This document shows positions 6,365 to 13,673 of a stretch of 44,340 bases of DNA, piece by piece. A model generated the notes under the pieces. The model ran no database searches. It had not been told where the DNA came from and saw only the letters and a list, made by a program, of their open reading frames with translations. Position 1 is the first letter of the stretch; each line of letters starts with the position of its first letter. A program made the translations under genes and the position numbers. Origin of the DNA: an uncultured Pseudomonadota bacterium. GTDB taxonomy: Bacteria; Myxococcota_A; Bradymonadia; Bradymonadales; Bradymonadaceae. The stretch is taken from NCBI GenBank assembly GCA_950059285.1, contig CATLTV010000018.1, forward strand, positions 1 to 44,340, given 5' to 3'.

Positions 6365-8917
6365 ATGAGCGAGCTGGGCATTCTTCCTAATCCAATTCCC
6401 TTTGGAAAATATTATCTCCTTGAGCGAGTCAACATTGGGGGGATGGCTGAGATTTTCAAGGCCAAAGCCTTTGGTGTGGAGGGTTTTGAGCGTCTTCTTG
6501 CGGTCAAGAAGATTCTGGCGAGCATTGCTGAAGATGAAGCCTTCATCAACATGTTCATTGATGAGGCCAAGATCGCGGGTCAGCTCAACCACCCCAACAT
6601 CGCGCAGATCTTCGACCTCGGTAAGGTCGATGAGTCCTACTTTATCGCCCTGGAATATATCAGCGGCAAGGACCTCAAGACGATCTTTGAGCGCGCTCGC
6701 CGTCTCGGCGAGAAGGTCAGCATTCCCCGTATTTGCTACATCCTGATGAAGATCTGTGAAGGTCTTGAGCACGCGCACACCAAAAAAGATGCGCAGGGTG
6801 TGGACCTTCATATTGTGCACCGTGATGTCAGCCCTCAGAATATCCTCCTCTCCTACGAGGGTGAGGTGAAGATCATCGACTTTGGCATCGCCAAGGCGCA
6901 GGGTAAGACCAGTCAGACTCAGGTGGGTATCCTCAAGGGCAAGTTCAGCTACATGAGCCCCGAGCAGGTACGCGGCCTTCATATCGACCACCGCTCTGAC
7001 ATCTTCTCGCTTGGTATCGTCCTGTACGAAATGCTCACACTTGAGCGCCTCTTCCTTGGTGAGAGCGACTTTGACACCCTTGAGAAGATCCGCAAAGTTG
7101 AGATGAGCCCACCCTCATTGTACAACCCACACATCCCCAAGGAGCTCGAAGATATCGTCCTCAAGGCGCTCGCCAAGAGCCCCGAGGATCGCTACCAGAG
7201 CGCCTCCGAGTTTGATGATGCGCTCCAGCGCTTCATGCGTAATCAAGGTTACTACTTCACCAACAAAGACCTTGGCTCCTACATGAAGGAGTCCTTTAGC
7301 GCAGACATCGAGTTCGAAAACAAGAAGATCGAATACTACCGTAGCCTCAACCTTCAGGCCCCTGTGAATCAGCCTGCTGCGCAGCCCATGGCTCCCTCTC
7401 GCACAGGGTCTCACTCACCTGCTCCCATGATGGGACTAAGCTGGGGCGATGACGAAAAAGACACACAAATTTACAACCGTGAGACACACTCTCCTGATGA
7501 ATCCATCGTTGAGAGTTTGATCGATGCGGACATCATCTTCTCTGAAGATCTTGAAGGTCTTGATGATGAGAGTGAAGGCGAACACCATGACCCGCCCACC
7601 GTCGAGTTCAATCGAGACGCGTTGAGCAAGAGTCTTGAGGAGTTCTCCTTTGATGATGTGCCTCCTCCCTCACACAAACCTCGTCAGCCAATGCCTACTG
7701 CGCAGCTCCCCTCCGTGGAGCCTCGCCGTGAATCATCCATGACGATGCCCAATGCGGCAATCCCTCAGAAAGAAGAGAAGAGCTCTACGCCCGTGATCCT
7801 CGGTGTTGCCTTCGTGGTCATCGCGCTTGGTGGTGGCCTCATCTTTGCCCTCTGGCCATGGGATGCTCAGGTGAACTTCAAGCCTACTCCTGCCAATGTC
7901 AGCATCACGGTGGATGGCGTGCAGGTCTTCGAGGGAAGCTCTCCTCATACCTACAAAATCAAACCTGGTATTCACGCTGTCGAAATCACCAGCGAGGGGT
8001 ATCAGCCCTACACGGTCAAGCAGGAGTTCCAGTCTCGCGTGACATACAACGTTGAGCCCACGCTCAAGAAAGTCGACGCCACGGCAAATAATCCTGTGCT
8101 CACCGTCACCACCACTCCTCCTGATGCGATCCTTGAGATTGAAGGAAAGTCCTTTAACCAACCATCGCCAAAGGAAATCAAGGACTTCAAAGCGGGTAAG
8201 TACGCCATCAAGCTCACAAAGCCTGGCTACAAACCACTTACGCAGGATGTTGAACTTGCTGAGGATGGCGCAAAGCTCGACCTCTCCCTTGTGCCCGTCA
8301 AATTCGTGGCAAACATCTCCAGCGATCCTTCTCGTGCAAGCTTTGAGCTCTACGACAAGGACACCAACGCGCTGGTCACCAAGGGCAAGACCCCCGAGAA
8401 CGTCAAGGACCTTGATGGCTCCAAGACCTACCGCCTCGTGATCAAGTCCAAGGATAAACAAGACTTCGAGCAAATTCTTGAGCCTTCCAGTGATGAAGAA
8501 CGCAAGATCGCTGCAACCCTCAAAGATGAGGAGAAAGAAGAGCCAACCAAGGTCGCCAGCGTCGCGAAGAAAGATCCACCCAGGAAAGATCCTGTGGTCA
8601 AGAAAGACCCTGTCGTGAAGAAAGACCCCGTTGTTAAAAAAGATCCTGTGGTCAAAAAAGACCCCGTCGTGAAGAAGGATCCGCCCAAGAAAGATCCTCC
8701 CAAGCCCACAGGTGTCGCCACACTCACCATCGGCTCTCGTCCTGCGGCGCGCGTCTTCATCGATGGCAAGGATACTGGCAAGTACACTCCTCTTCGTGAC
8801 TACAAAATCTCGGCATCAAAGCACAAAATCGAGCTTGTAAACGAGGAGTTCAACCTGCGTAAGACCTACTATGTGGATCTCAAAGCGGGTGAATCCAAGC
8901 GAATCATTAACAAGTAA
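6365..8917 (+). CDS. Ser/Thr protein kinase, membrane-anchored, with PEGA repeats
   Basis: 850 aa. The kinase domain (about 15-290) has all key elements: glycine loop VNIGGMAEIF, VAIK-type lysine in LAVKKIL, catalytic HRDVSPQN, IIDFGIAK and SYMSPEQ. The HRDVSPQN and GGMAEIF variants are common in myxobacterial kinases. An acidic/proline linker is followed by one membrane span (about 476-497). The periplasmic part has PEGA repeats (about 502-560 and 565-640), a degenerate third module, a Lys-Pro hinge with five copies of DPVVKK (742-771), and a final PEGA-like domain (785-850). The architecture is a cytoplasmic kinase with a periplasmic binding part, probably for a cell-surface or peptidoglycan ligand (inference). 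The ATG has no clear Shine-Dalgarno sequence. A 29-bp perfect hairpin begins 18 nt after the stop. Confidence 0.96.
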   Translation: MSELGILPNPIPFGKYYLLERVNIGGMAEIFKAKAFGVEGFERLLAVKKILASIAEDEAFINMFIDEAKIAGQLNHPNIAQIFDLGKVDESYFIALEYISGKDLKTIFERARRLGEKVSIPRICYILMKICEGLEHAHTKKDAQGVDLHIVHRDVSPQNILLSYEGEVKIIDFGIAKAQGKTSQTQVGILKGKFSYMSPEQVRGLHIDHRSDIFSLGIVLYEMLTLERLFLGESDFDTLEKIRKVEMSPPSLYNPHIPKELEDIVLKALAKSPEDRYQSASEFDDALQRFMRNQGYYFTNKDLGSYMKESFSADIEFENKKIEYYRSLNLQAPVNQPAAQPMAPSRTGSHSPAPMMGLSWGDDEKDTQIYNRETHSPDESIVESLIDADIIFSEDLEGLDDESEGEHHDPPTVEFNRDALSKSLEEFSFDDVPPPSHKPRQPMPTAQLPSVEPRRESSMTMPNAAIPQKEEKSSTPVILGVAFVVIALGGGLIFALWPWDAQVNFKPTPANVSITVDGVQVFEGSSPHTYKIKPGIHAVEITSEGYQPYTVKQEFQSRVTYNVEPTLKKVDATANNPVLTVTTTPPDAILEIEGKSFNQPSPKEIKDFKAGKYAIKLTKPGYKPLTQDVELAEDGAKLDLSLVPVKFVANISSDPSRASFELYDKDTNALVTKGKTPENVKDLDGSKTYRLVIKSKDKQDFEQILEPSSDEERKIAATLKDEEKEEPTKVASVAKKDPPRKDPVVKKDPVVKKDPVVKKDPVVKKDPVVKKDPPKKDPPKPTGVATLTIGSRPAARVFIDGKDTGKYTPLRDYKISASKHKIELVNEEFNLRKTYYVDLKAGESKRIINK
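8588..8677 (+). repeat. Five 18-nt in-frame repeats encoding DPVVKK
   Basis: Five consecutive units encode Asp-Pro-Val-Val-Lys-Lys inside the PEGA kinase. The units differ at many synonymous positions (GAT/GAC, GTG GTC / GTC GTG / GTT GTT). The repeat is therefore old and kept at protein level, probably as an extended basic periplasmic hinge. Confidence 0.85.
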
Positions 8918-8935
8918 ACCATGTGCGTTCGTTTG

Positions 8936-8997
8936 CCCAAGAAAACGAGAAGGGGGCGGCTTGATTTATCAAGCCGCCCCCTTCTCGTTTTCTTGGG
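8936..8997. terminator. Long perfect hairpin IR1 downstream of the PEGA kinase
   Basis: Two 29-nt arms (8936-8964 and 8969-8997) are perfectly complementary around a TTTA loop. The core is GAGAAGGGGGCGGC. The 3' arm carries CTCGTTTTC, so a U-rich stretch lies inside the stem rather than after it. It sits between the kinase stop (8917) and the glpX start (9091), so it probably ends the kinase transcript. The outermost CCCAAG/CTTGGG pairing is more than termination needs. Confidence 0.85.
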
Positions 8998-9090
8998 TTG
9001 ACCTTTTATCCTATCCTCGTTAGGAAAACCGGACTTGTGTCTTTCACATCAACGAGCGCTGATGCTCATCACAACAAAGAAGTGAATACT

Positions 9091-10083
9091 ATGAGAGATC
9101 GTAACCTTGCGCTGGAATTGGTCCGCGTCACTGAAGCCGCTGCGATTGCATCCGCTCGCACCATGGGACAGGGAAACTCGCACTTGAGCGATCAGCAGGC
9201 TGTGGCCGCGATGCGCACCGCATTTGATGCCATGGAGATCTACGGTACTGTGCGTATTGGTGAGGGCGAGCGCGATGAGGCCCCCATGCTGTACATTGGG
9301 GAAGAGGTCGGACGTCGTGATGAGGATGACCCCAAGATGGATCTTGCGCTTGATCCTCTCGAAGGTACTAGCCTCTGCGCATACGGTCGCCCTGGCGCGC
9401 TCTCCGTGATCGCGATGGCTCCCGAGGGTGGTTTCCTTCACGCTCCTGATATCTACATGGACAAGGTTGCTGTGGGACCAGCAGGTAAAGGCGTGATTGA
9501 CCTTGAACTCTCCGCGACAGAGAACTTGCACCGACTTGCTGAAGCCAAGCGCGTGCCCGTCAAGGATCTCACCGCAATCGTGCTCGACCGTCCTCGCCAT
9601 GATGCTCTGATCAAGGAGATCCGCAGCGTGGGTGCACGTGTTCGCCTGATTACCGATGGTGATGTGCAGGCCGCAATCTCAACCTGTGAGGAAGATACAG
9701 GCATTGATATCTTGCTTGGTATTGGTGGTGCACCTGAAGGTGTGCTCGCTGCTGCCGCCATGCTTTGCATGGGTGGTGATATTCAGGGGCGTTTGTTGTT
9801 CAAACATCAGGAACAAGAAGCGCGCGCACGTCGATTGATGCAGGAGGACGATATTCACCGCGTGCTCAAGCTTGACGATCTTGCAAAGGGCAACGTGTTG
9901 TTTGCTGCTACAGGCGTGACAAGCGGAGATATGCTGCGTGGCGTGAGGTTTACGCGTGGTGGTTGCGTGACACACTCTCTGGTGATGCGTTCTGTCAGCG
10001 GTACTGTCAGAACAATTGAAGCGCGTCATGATTTTGAGCGCAAGCCAAGCTACGATTCTGATGGTCCTATTCTGTCAGAATAA
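9091..10083 (+). CDS. glpX: Class II fructose-1,6-bisphosphatase GlpX
   Basis: 330 aa from ATG 9091. I chose this start because GlpX proteins begin M-x-RNLALELVRVTEAAA; the longer frame reaching back to 8998 would run from the hairpin IR1. It hydrolyses fructose-1,6-bisphosphate in gluconeogenesis in a metal-dependent (Mg/Mn) reaction. Motifs seen are GEGERDEAPMLYIGE, the metal/substrate motif DPLEGTSLCAYG (family usually DPLEGT-T), GIGGAPEGVLAAAAMLCMGG and ATGVTSGDMLRGV. It is cytosolic and of full family length. It stands alone: IR1 lies before it and IR2 after it, so it is probably monocistronic with its promoter in the 93 nt after IR1. Confidence 0.96.
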   Translation: MRDRNLALELVRVTEAAAIASARTMGQGNSHLSDQQAVAAMRTAFDAMEIYGTVRIGEGERDEAPMLYIGEEVGRRDEDDPKMDLALDPLEGTSLCAYGRPGALSVIAMAPEGGFLHAPDIYMDKVAVGPAGKGVIDLELSATENLHRLAEAKRVPVKDLTAIVLDRPRHDALIKEIRSVGARVRLITDGDVQAAISTCEEDTGIDILLGIGGAPEGVLAAAAMLCMGGDIQGRLLFKHQEQEARARRLMQEDDIHRVLKLDDLAKGNVLFAATGVTSGDMLRGVRFTRGGCVTHSLVMRSVSGTVRTIEARHDFERKPSYDSDGPILSE

Positions 10084-10145
10084 GGCATGCATGTGTCCTC
10101 TCTCTGAGTGTTCAACCAGGGTTAGGATGATCCAATATGTCATAC

Positions 10146-10194
10146 AAAGAGGGGTCACTCCGAATTTTGTAAAATTCGGAGTGACCCCCTCTTT
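10146..10194. terminator. Long hairpin IR2 downstream of glpX
   Basis: The left arm (10146-10168, 23 nt) and right arm (10171-10194, 24 nt) pair fully apart from one extra C in the right arm; only GT separates them. The core AAAGAGGGG resembles the other long hairpins, while the tip TCACTCCGAATTTT is unique. The 3' arm runs into CTCTTTTTG, giving a real U-run on the plus strand. It acts as a terminator for glpX, whose stop is 62 nt upstream. Confidence 0.8.
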
Positions 10195-10248
10195 TTGTTG
10201 AATAATTTTTCACCAACAAGGCTGTGAGTTTCGTACAAGTGATAAGTT

Positions 10249-10413
10249 AGAGCGTAATAACGAAGGACCTGTCGGGAAAGTCTTGTATAAAGGTTGAATG
10301 TCAGTGCCGTAAAAACAGAAGGTAACACAGCTAAATTTCTTGGTTTTCACTCCTTGAACTTCAATCCTTTCTCCTTCGCTCTTCTTCCAACAGCTCCTTC
10401 TCCATCACGCTCT
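10249..10413. repeat. AGAGCGTAAT element, long variant
   Basis: The left end AGAGCGTAATAAC (10249-10261) and the right part CTTCGCTCTTCTTC...AGCTCCTTCTCCATCACGCTCT (about 10373-10413) match the compact element at 35664-35715, with one T-to-C change in the right terminal arm. Here about 110 extra nt separate the two parts. The arms are imperfectly complementary, as in the compact copy. Confidence 0.6.
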
Positions 10414-10454
10414 TGAGCGTGGTGTAAACGCAGACGATTCATCATTTTTTAACC

Positions 10455-11729
10455 ATGGGGAATGCAATGCATCAATTGGAATATAAACTTCTCTGTCTTA
10501 CACTCGTGGGATTCATGTCATGTGTGGGGTGCTCAGGAGACGATAGCGAGAATTCTTATGATTCAGGTCCTGATGGGTGGCTATTGGATCGTGATGGCAT
10601 GGATTCCACTGAGGATATGAAGGTTGATCCTGATATAGATCAGTCTGTGGATATGAACCCTGTGATGGTTGGTCCAGAGCTGGAATATCCCGAGAGTGTG
10701 AGGTTTGAGTCTGTAGAGTTTGGAGCGCGTGTGACGCAACTTGTGGTGCTCAAAAACAATGGTGATGCCCCGCTCAATATTCAGGAGATTGTGCTCAGCC
10801 TCACGCAAGGCTCACCCTTCAATATCAGCATTCCAGATCCTCAGGATCTTGACGATGAGTCGCTTGATACAGAGGCGATCCCCACCACGATTGCTGCGGG
10901 TGATCAACTTCATATCAGGGTCGCGTTTATGTCACAAACGTTGCAGCCTGTGCATTCGAGCCTTTTTGTGCGAAGCGATGATCCTGATACACCAAACGCT
11001 GAGATCAAGCTTATAGGTAATGCGGACTCGGCATGTGTTCGTCTGATTGGAGTGCAATCTGCTCCAGCAGCGACCACGGATTTTGAGTTGGACTTTGGCC
11101 GTGCTGTGGTAGGCGTGCCTCTTGAGCGTACGATAACAATCGAGAACTGTTCCGAGAGCGAAGACCTTACGGTGTCTGGAGTCTCACTTGCTGAGGACTC
11201 AAATGGTGAATTTGTCATTACCGAGTGGGCGGCAGGTTCTGCCACGGCCGTGATTGGTCCTTCAGATCAAAAGGAACTCAAGATCAGTTACACCCCTGAC
11301 TCAGCAGCTGTATCTACAGGTCGATTGTCAATTGCTACCAATGATCCAACCTGGTCCAGTGCAAACATCAAGTTGATTGGTTTGGGAAGATCAGGTGTAG
11401 ATGTGTGTCCTGTTGCACTTGCCACAGGCGTTGTTCTGAACTCTGGCAATCCACCTCAACAGAGTATCACCACCACACCTCTGAGCACAGTTGAGCTGGA
11501 TGGTTCAGGGAGCAGTGCTAGTGATAGCTCCATACAGAGCTACCAGTGGAGTATTATCAGCAGTCCTGCGGGATCGACTTCACGTCTTTTGCCACGCAAT
11601 ACGTCTATAAATCCACGACTATTTCTTGATCTTGCGGGGCAGTACGAGGTTGAACTCAGCGTGTATGACGATGATGGCAATGAGAGCTGTGTCTCAAGTC
11701 GAGTTGTGATTTTTGCGACGTATGATTAG
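10455..11729 (+). CDS. Choice-of-anchor-D / PKD-like lipoprotein
   Basis: 424 aa. The signal peptide ends in a lipobox-like SCVGC (residues about 22-26), followed by an Asp/Ser-rich linker. Two ASPM/SPD-2/Hydin-like (choice-of-anchor D) Ig-type domains follow: VVLKNNGDAPLNIQEIVLS with IRVAFMSQTLQPVHSSL and RSDDPDTPNAEIKLIG, then ITIENCSESEDLTVSGVSL with ATNDPTWSSANIKLIGLG. The C-terminus (about 320-424) resembles a PKD domain (VELDGSGSSASD, YEVELSVYDDDGNE). It is probably a surface- or periplasm-facing adhesive or structural lipoprotein. The start may instead be ATG 10467, which is preceded by GGGGAATGCA. It converges with the Kazal gene across IR3. Confidence 0.88.
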   Translation: MGNAMHQLEYKLLCLTLVGFMSCVGCSGDDSENSYDSGPDGWLLDRDGMDSTEDMKVDPDIDQSVDMNPVMVGPELEYPESVRFESVEFGARVTQLVVLKNNGDAPLNIQEIVLSLTQGSPFNISIPDPQDLDDESLDTEAIPTTIAAGDQLHIRVAFMSQTLQPVHSSLFVRSDDPDTPNAEIKLIGNADSACVRLIGVQSAPAATTDFELDFGRAVVGVPLERTITIENCSESEDLTVSGVSLAEDSNGEFVITEWAAGSATAVIGPSDQKELKISYTPDSAAVSTGRLSIATNDPTWSSANIKLIGLGRSGVDVCPVALATGVVLNSGNPPQQSITTTPLSTVELDGSGSSASDSSIQSYQWSIISSPAGSTSRLLPRNTSINPRLFLDLAGQYEVELSVYDDDGNESCVSSRVVIFATYD

Positions 11730-11803
11730 ATCATGATAGGTCAGAGATTGTTAGTTATGGTTTGATTGTGTAAGTTGCTAATTTGATTGTTTTTTTTGGT
11801 GCA

Positions 11804-11849
11804 TAAAACAGGCGAGGCTCCCATGAAGATGGGAGCCTCGCCTGTTTTA
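11804..11849. terminator. Long perfect hairpin IR3 between convergent genes
   Basis: Two 21-nt arms (11804-11824, 11829-11849) pair perfectly around GAAG; a short flanking GCA/TGC pairs beyond a bulge. T-runs lie on both sides: TTTTTTTTGGTGC before it, and CTGTTTTA inside the 3' arm. It lies between the plus-strand lipoprotein stop (11729) and the minus-strand Kazal gene stop (11879), so it can serve both as a bidirectional terminator. Confidence 0.85.
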
Positions 11850-11878
11850 CGTGCTATGCCTTTAGAACATTACACGTC

Positions 11879-12739
11879 TTATTTGCTTGTGCCGCTGCAA
11901 GGACCCACGGACACGATTGCTGTGCCAGCAGCGTTAGCGTGGCAAGCGTTGGAGTATGTTTGACCGTCGCAGCCACAGACAGGATCGTACTGTTGTGTGC
12001 AGTACTGAGGACGAGTCTGGCAGGTTGCGGAGGCATCGGCCCAGCCACATGTGTCGTTGAGGTCGAATGCGCAGAACTCATCGGCAGCGCAGGTATCGCC
12101 CAACCATCCACCACACTGTGTGGGCTGGCTGTTGTCCTGACACTCACCTGTGTACTCCACAGATGCGCCATTGGCGTGAGCGGTACACTCGTTGGAGTAT
12201 GTCTGGCCGTCACAGCCGCAGACAGGATCGTATTGTTCGGTGCAGATGGTGGGGAGGATTTGGCAGCTACCAGGAAGATCGGTCTGACCGCACATTGCGC
12301 CTTCAGGATAGATGCATGTCTCGCCAGTGGGGCAGAGTGCTGCGCCACGAGTTCCACACACTTGGCCGCTTCCGCCATCAGGGGTATCACACTCACCTGC
12401 GTGATCGACGCTCATGCCAGCAGATGTGGCGTGGCACTCGTTGGAGTATGTGATGCCATCACAGCCACAGACAGGATCGTACTGTTCGGTGCAGAACTGA
12501 GGAGCTGTGGTGCATGTACCAGCGCCATCAGCGAGGCCACATGTACCGACGGGGTGAATGCAGACATCAGCGGCGTTGGAGCACATGAAGCCAGCGATGC
12601 CGCCACACATCTCTTCTTCCACGACGGGTGGATCAGAGGGCTCGTCGGGACCAGTTTCGCCACCACAGGCGAGGAGAGAGGCGACGATTGCGCCAGCAGA
12701 GAGGAAGTAGGGGAGTTTGTCTGTTAAAAAAGTTCTCAT
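11879..12739 (-). CDS. Lipoprotein with three Kazal-type protease-inhibitor modules
   Basis: 286 aa from ATG 12739, which has GAGGG about 8 nt upstream; a longer frame to 12799 would add 20 residues before a normal signal peptide. The signal MRTFLTDKLPYFLSAGAIVA ends at lipobox SLLAC. Three similar modules follow. Each has a Cys-rich lead (for example CGGIAGFMC...CG.AD..G.C) and then a Kazal core such as QYDPVCGCDGQTYSNEC with GEC or GPC at the end. Kazal domains inhibit serine proteases; a role against external proteases or in cell-surface contact is inferred. The close repeat of the P1-region pattern EQYDPVCGCDG suggests internal duplication. IR3 and IR4 lie on either side, so it is monocistronic. 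Confidence 0.92.
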   Translation of the reverse strand: MRTFLTDKLPYFLSAGAIVASLLACGGETGPDEPSDPPVVEEEMCGGIAGFMCSNAADVCIHPVGTCGLADGAGTCTTAPQFCTEQYDPVCGCDGITYSNECHATSAGMSVDHAGECDTPDGGSGQVCGTRGAALCPTGETCIYPEGAMCGQTDLPGSCQILPTICTEQYDPVCGCDGQTYSNECTAHANGASVEYTGECQDNSQPTQCGGWLGDTCAADEFCAFDLNDTCGWADASATCQTRPQYCTQQYDPVCGCDGQTYSNACHANAAGTAIVSVGPCSGTSK

Positions 12740-12925
12740 CTTGAGACCCTCATTGAATAAATTGTTGAATGGTATGTGTGTGACTTGAAAAAATCGCACA
12801 TGGTTTTATTTAGCGTTGAGGTATAGCTGCAAGATGGTTGCCAATGGTAACAAAGTGCAACAATTTACGACTTCTTGGTCGCAAAGTATAAATTAGTGTG
12901 CATTTTCGAGGATCTGTTGGACGAT

Positions 12926-12973
12926 AAATGGAAGGTCGACTTGCCACTTGGGTGGCAAGTCGACCTTCCATTT
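12926..12973. repeat. Long perfect hairpin IR4 without a U-run
   Basis: Two 22-nt arms (12926-12947, 12952-12973) pair perfectly around TTGG. The sequence AAATGGAAGGTCGACTTGCC is unrelated to the GGGGCGG core of the other hairpins. Neither strand has a U-run after the stem. It lies between two minus-strand lipoprotein genes, 32 nt past the stop of the upstream one (13006). Confidence 0.85.
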
Positions 12974-13005
12974 GTCAGATATTTGAGGGGTAGATTCAAG
13001 GAGAG

Positions 13006-13431
13006 TCAAAAATCTGACGGGTCACGGACACCATCACAATCACAGTCAGGGGGAGCATCGAGATGACCGCAGCGCTGCCATCCTTCAAGTGGGGTGTCTA
13101 CATTGAGTTGGAGGACTTCCACGGTGCCATCATCCTGTGTGCGTTGGTAGAAGGTGAGTGTGTCGGGTGCATCATCAATATCGGGCGCATAAAGACATGT
13201 GCCACGCCCCTGTCCACGCGAGCAGGTGTTGTCTTCAAATGTGAGTTGTGCAGCATTGGAGAACGCATGGCAGCCATAATCAAAGCACTCTTTCTCGGTC
13301 AGGAACATGGCGCACGACTCCACATCGGGCACTGGTGTGACAGGAGGGGTCTTTATGTTCTCATCTGGAGAGCACCCTGCTCCAAGCATCAGGAGAGTGC
13401 AGAGTGTAGTGTTGAAAAGATGTTTTGTCAT
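13006..13431 (-). CDS. Small Cys-rich lipoprotein with a thrombospondin-type-3-like end
   Basis: 141 aa. The signal peptide MTKHLFNTTLCTLLMLGAGC ends at lipobox LGAGC. The mature part has about eight cysteines (ESCAMFLTEKECFDYGCHAF; NTCSRGQGRGTCLY; RCGHL; DCDCDG), suggesting disulfides in an exported protein. The last residues, DCDCDGVRDPSDF, fit the D-x-D-x-D-G-x-x-D-x-x-D calcium-binding pattern of thrombospondin type 3 repeats. No enzyme family is recognised. It is divergent from the AsmA/GT51 gene, with 242 nt between their starts and no clear promoter visible. Confidence 0.8.
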   Translation of the reverse strand: MTKHLFNTTLCTLLMLGAGCSPDENIKTPPVTPVPDVESCAMFLTEKECFDYGCHAFSNAAQLTFEDNTCSRGQGRGTCLYAPDIDDAPDTLTFYQRTQDDGTVEVLQLNVDTPLEGWQRCGHLDAPPDCDCDGVRDPSDF

Positions 13432-13673
13432 AGGTGTTTATCTTGAGGTTGTGAGGTTGTGGATAACCCTTGTGGGATGATTTGCCATGGTCAAGTATGT
13501 TAAGAGAGAGTAAAGACAGGGCGCAAGAGGATGAAGAATTCTTTTGTACAGTGGATGTATGTGCCATGCTGTAAGCACGTGAAGGTGTTGTGACGTTGGA
13601 TAGGTTAGTGTGTGCGCATCTGAAGAGATGACAGACACACCTGAAAGGTATCTGTATTCATGGAGTGTAGAGT

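Larger units (their letters stand above)
10084..10454. other. Intergenic region with a hairpin and an AGAGCGTAAT element
   Basis: 371 nt without a gene. It contains IR2 (10146-10194) and a spread-out copy of the AGAGCGTAAT repeat (10249-10413). The remainder shows nothing recognisable. The lipoprotein start at 10455 or 10467 follows directly. Confidence 0.5.

Noticed and set aside
7733-8473. A 246-codon open frame on the minus strand
   Set aside because: It is antisense to the PEGA part of the kinase, which has clear domains and a membrane span in frame.
8588-8677. Tandem 18-nt units considered as a CRISPR or satellite
   Set aside because: They are in frame, encode DPVVKK and differ only at synonymous sites; there are no spacers.
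8998-9090. Longer N-terminus for GlpX
   Set aside because: It starts at a TTG at the edge of hairpin IR1; the GlpX family start matches ATG 9091.
11939-12727. A 262-codon Cys/Thr-rich open frame on the plus strand
   Set aside because: It is antisense to the Kazal gene; its repeats mirror the Kazal modules.
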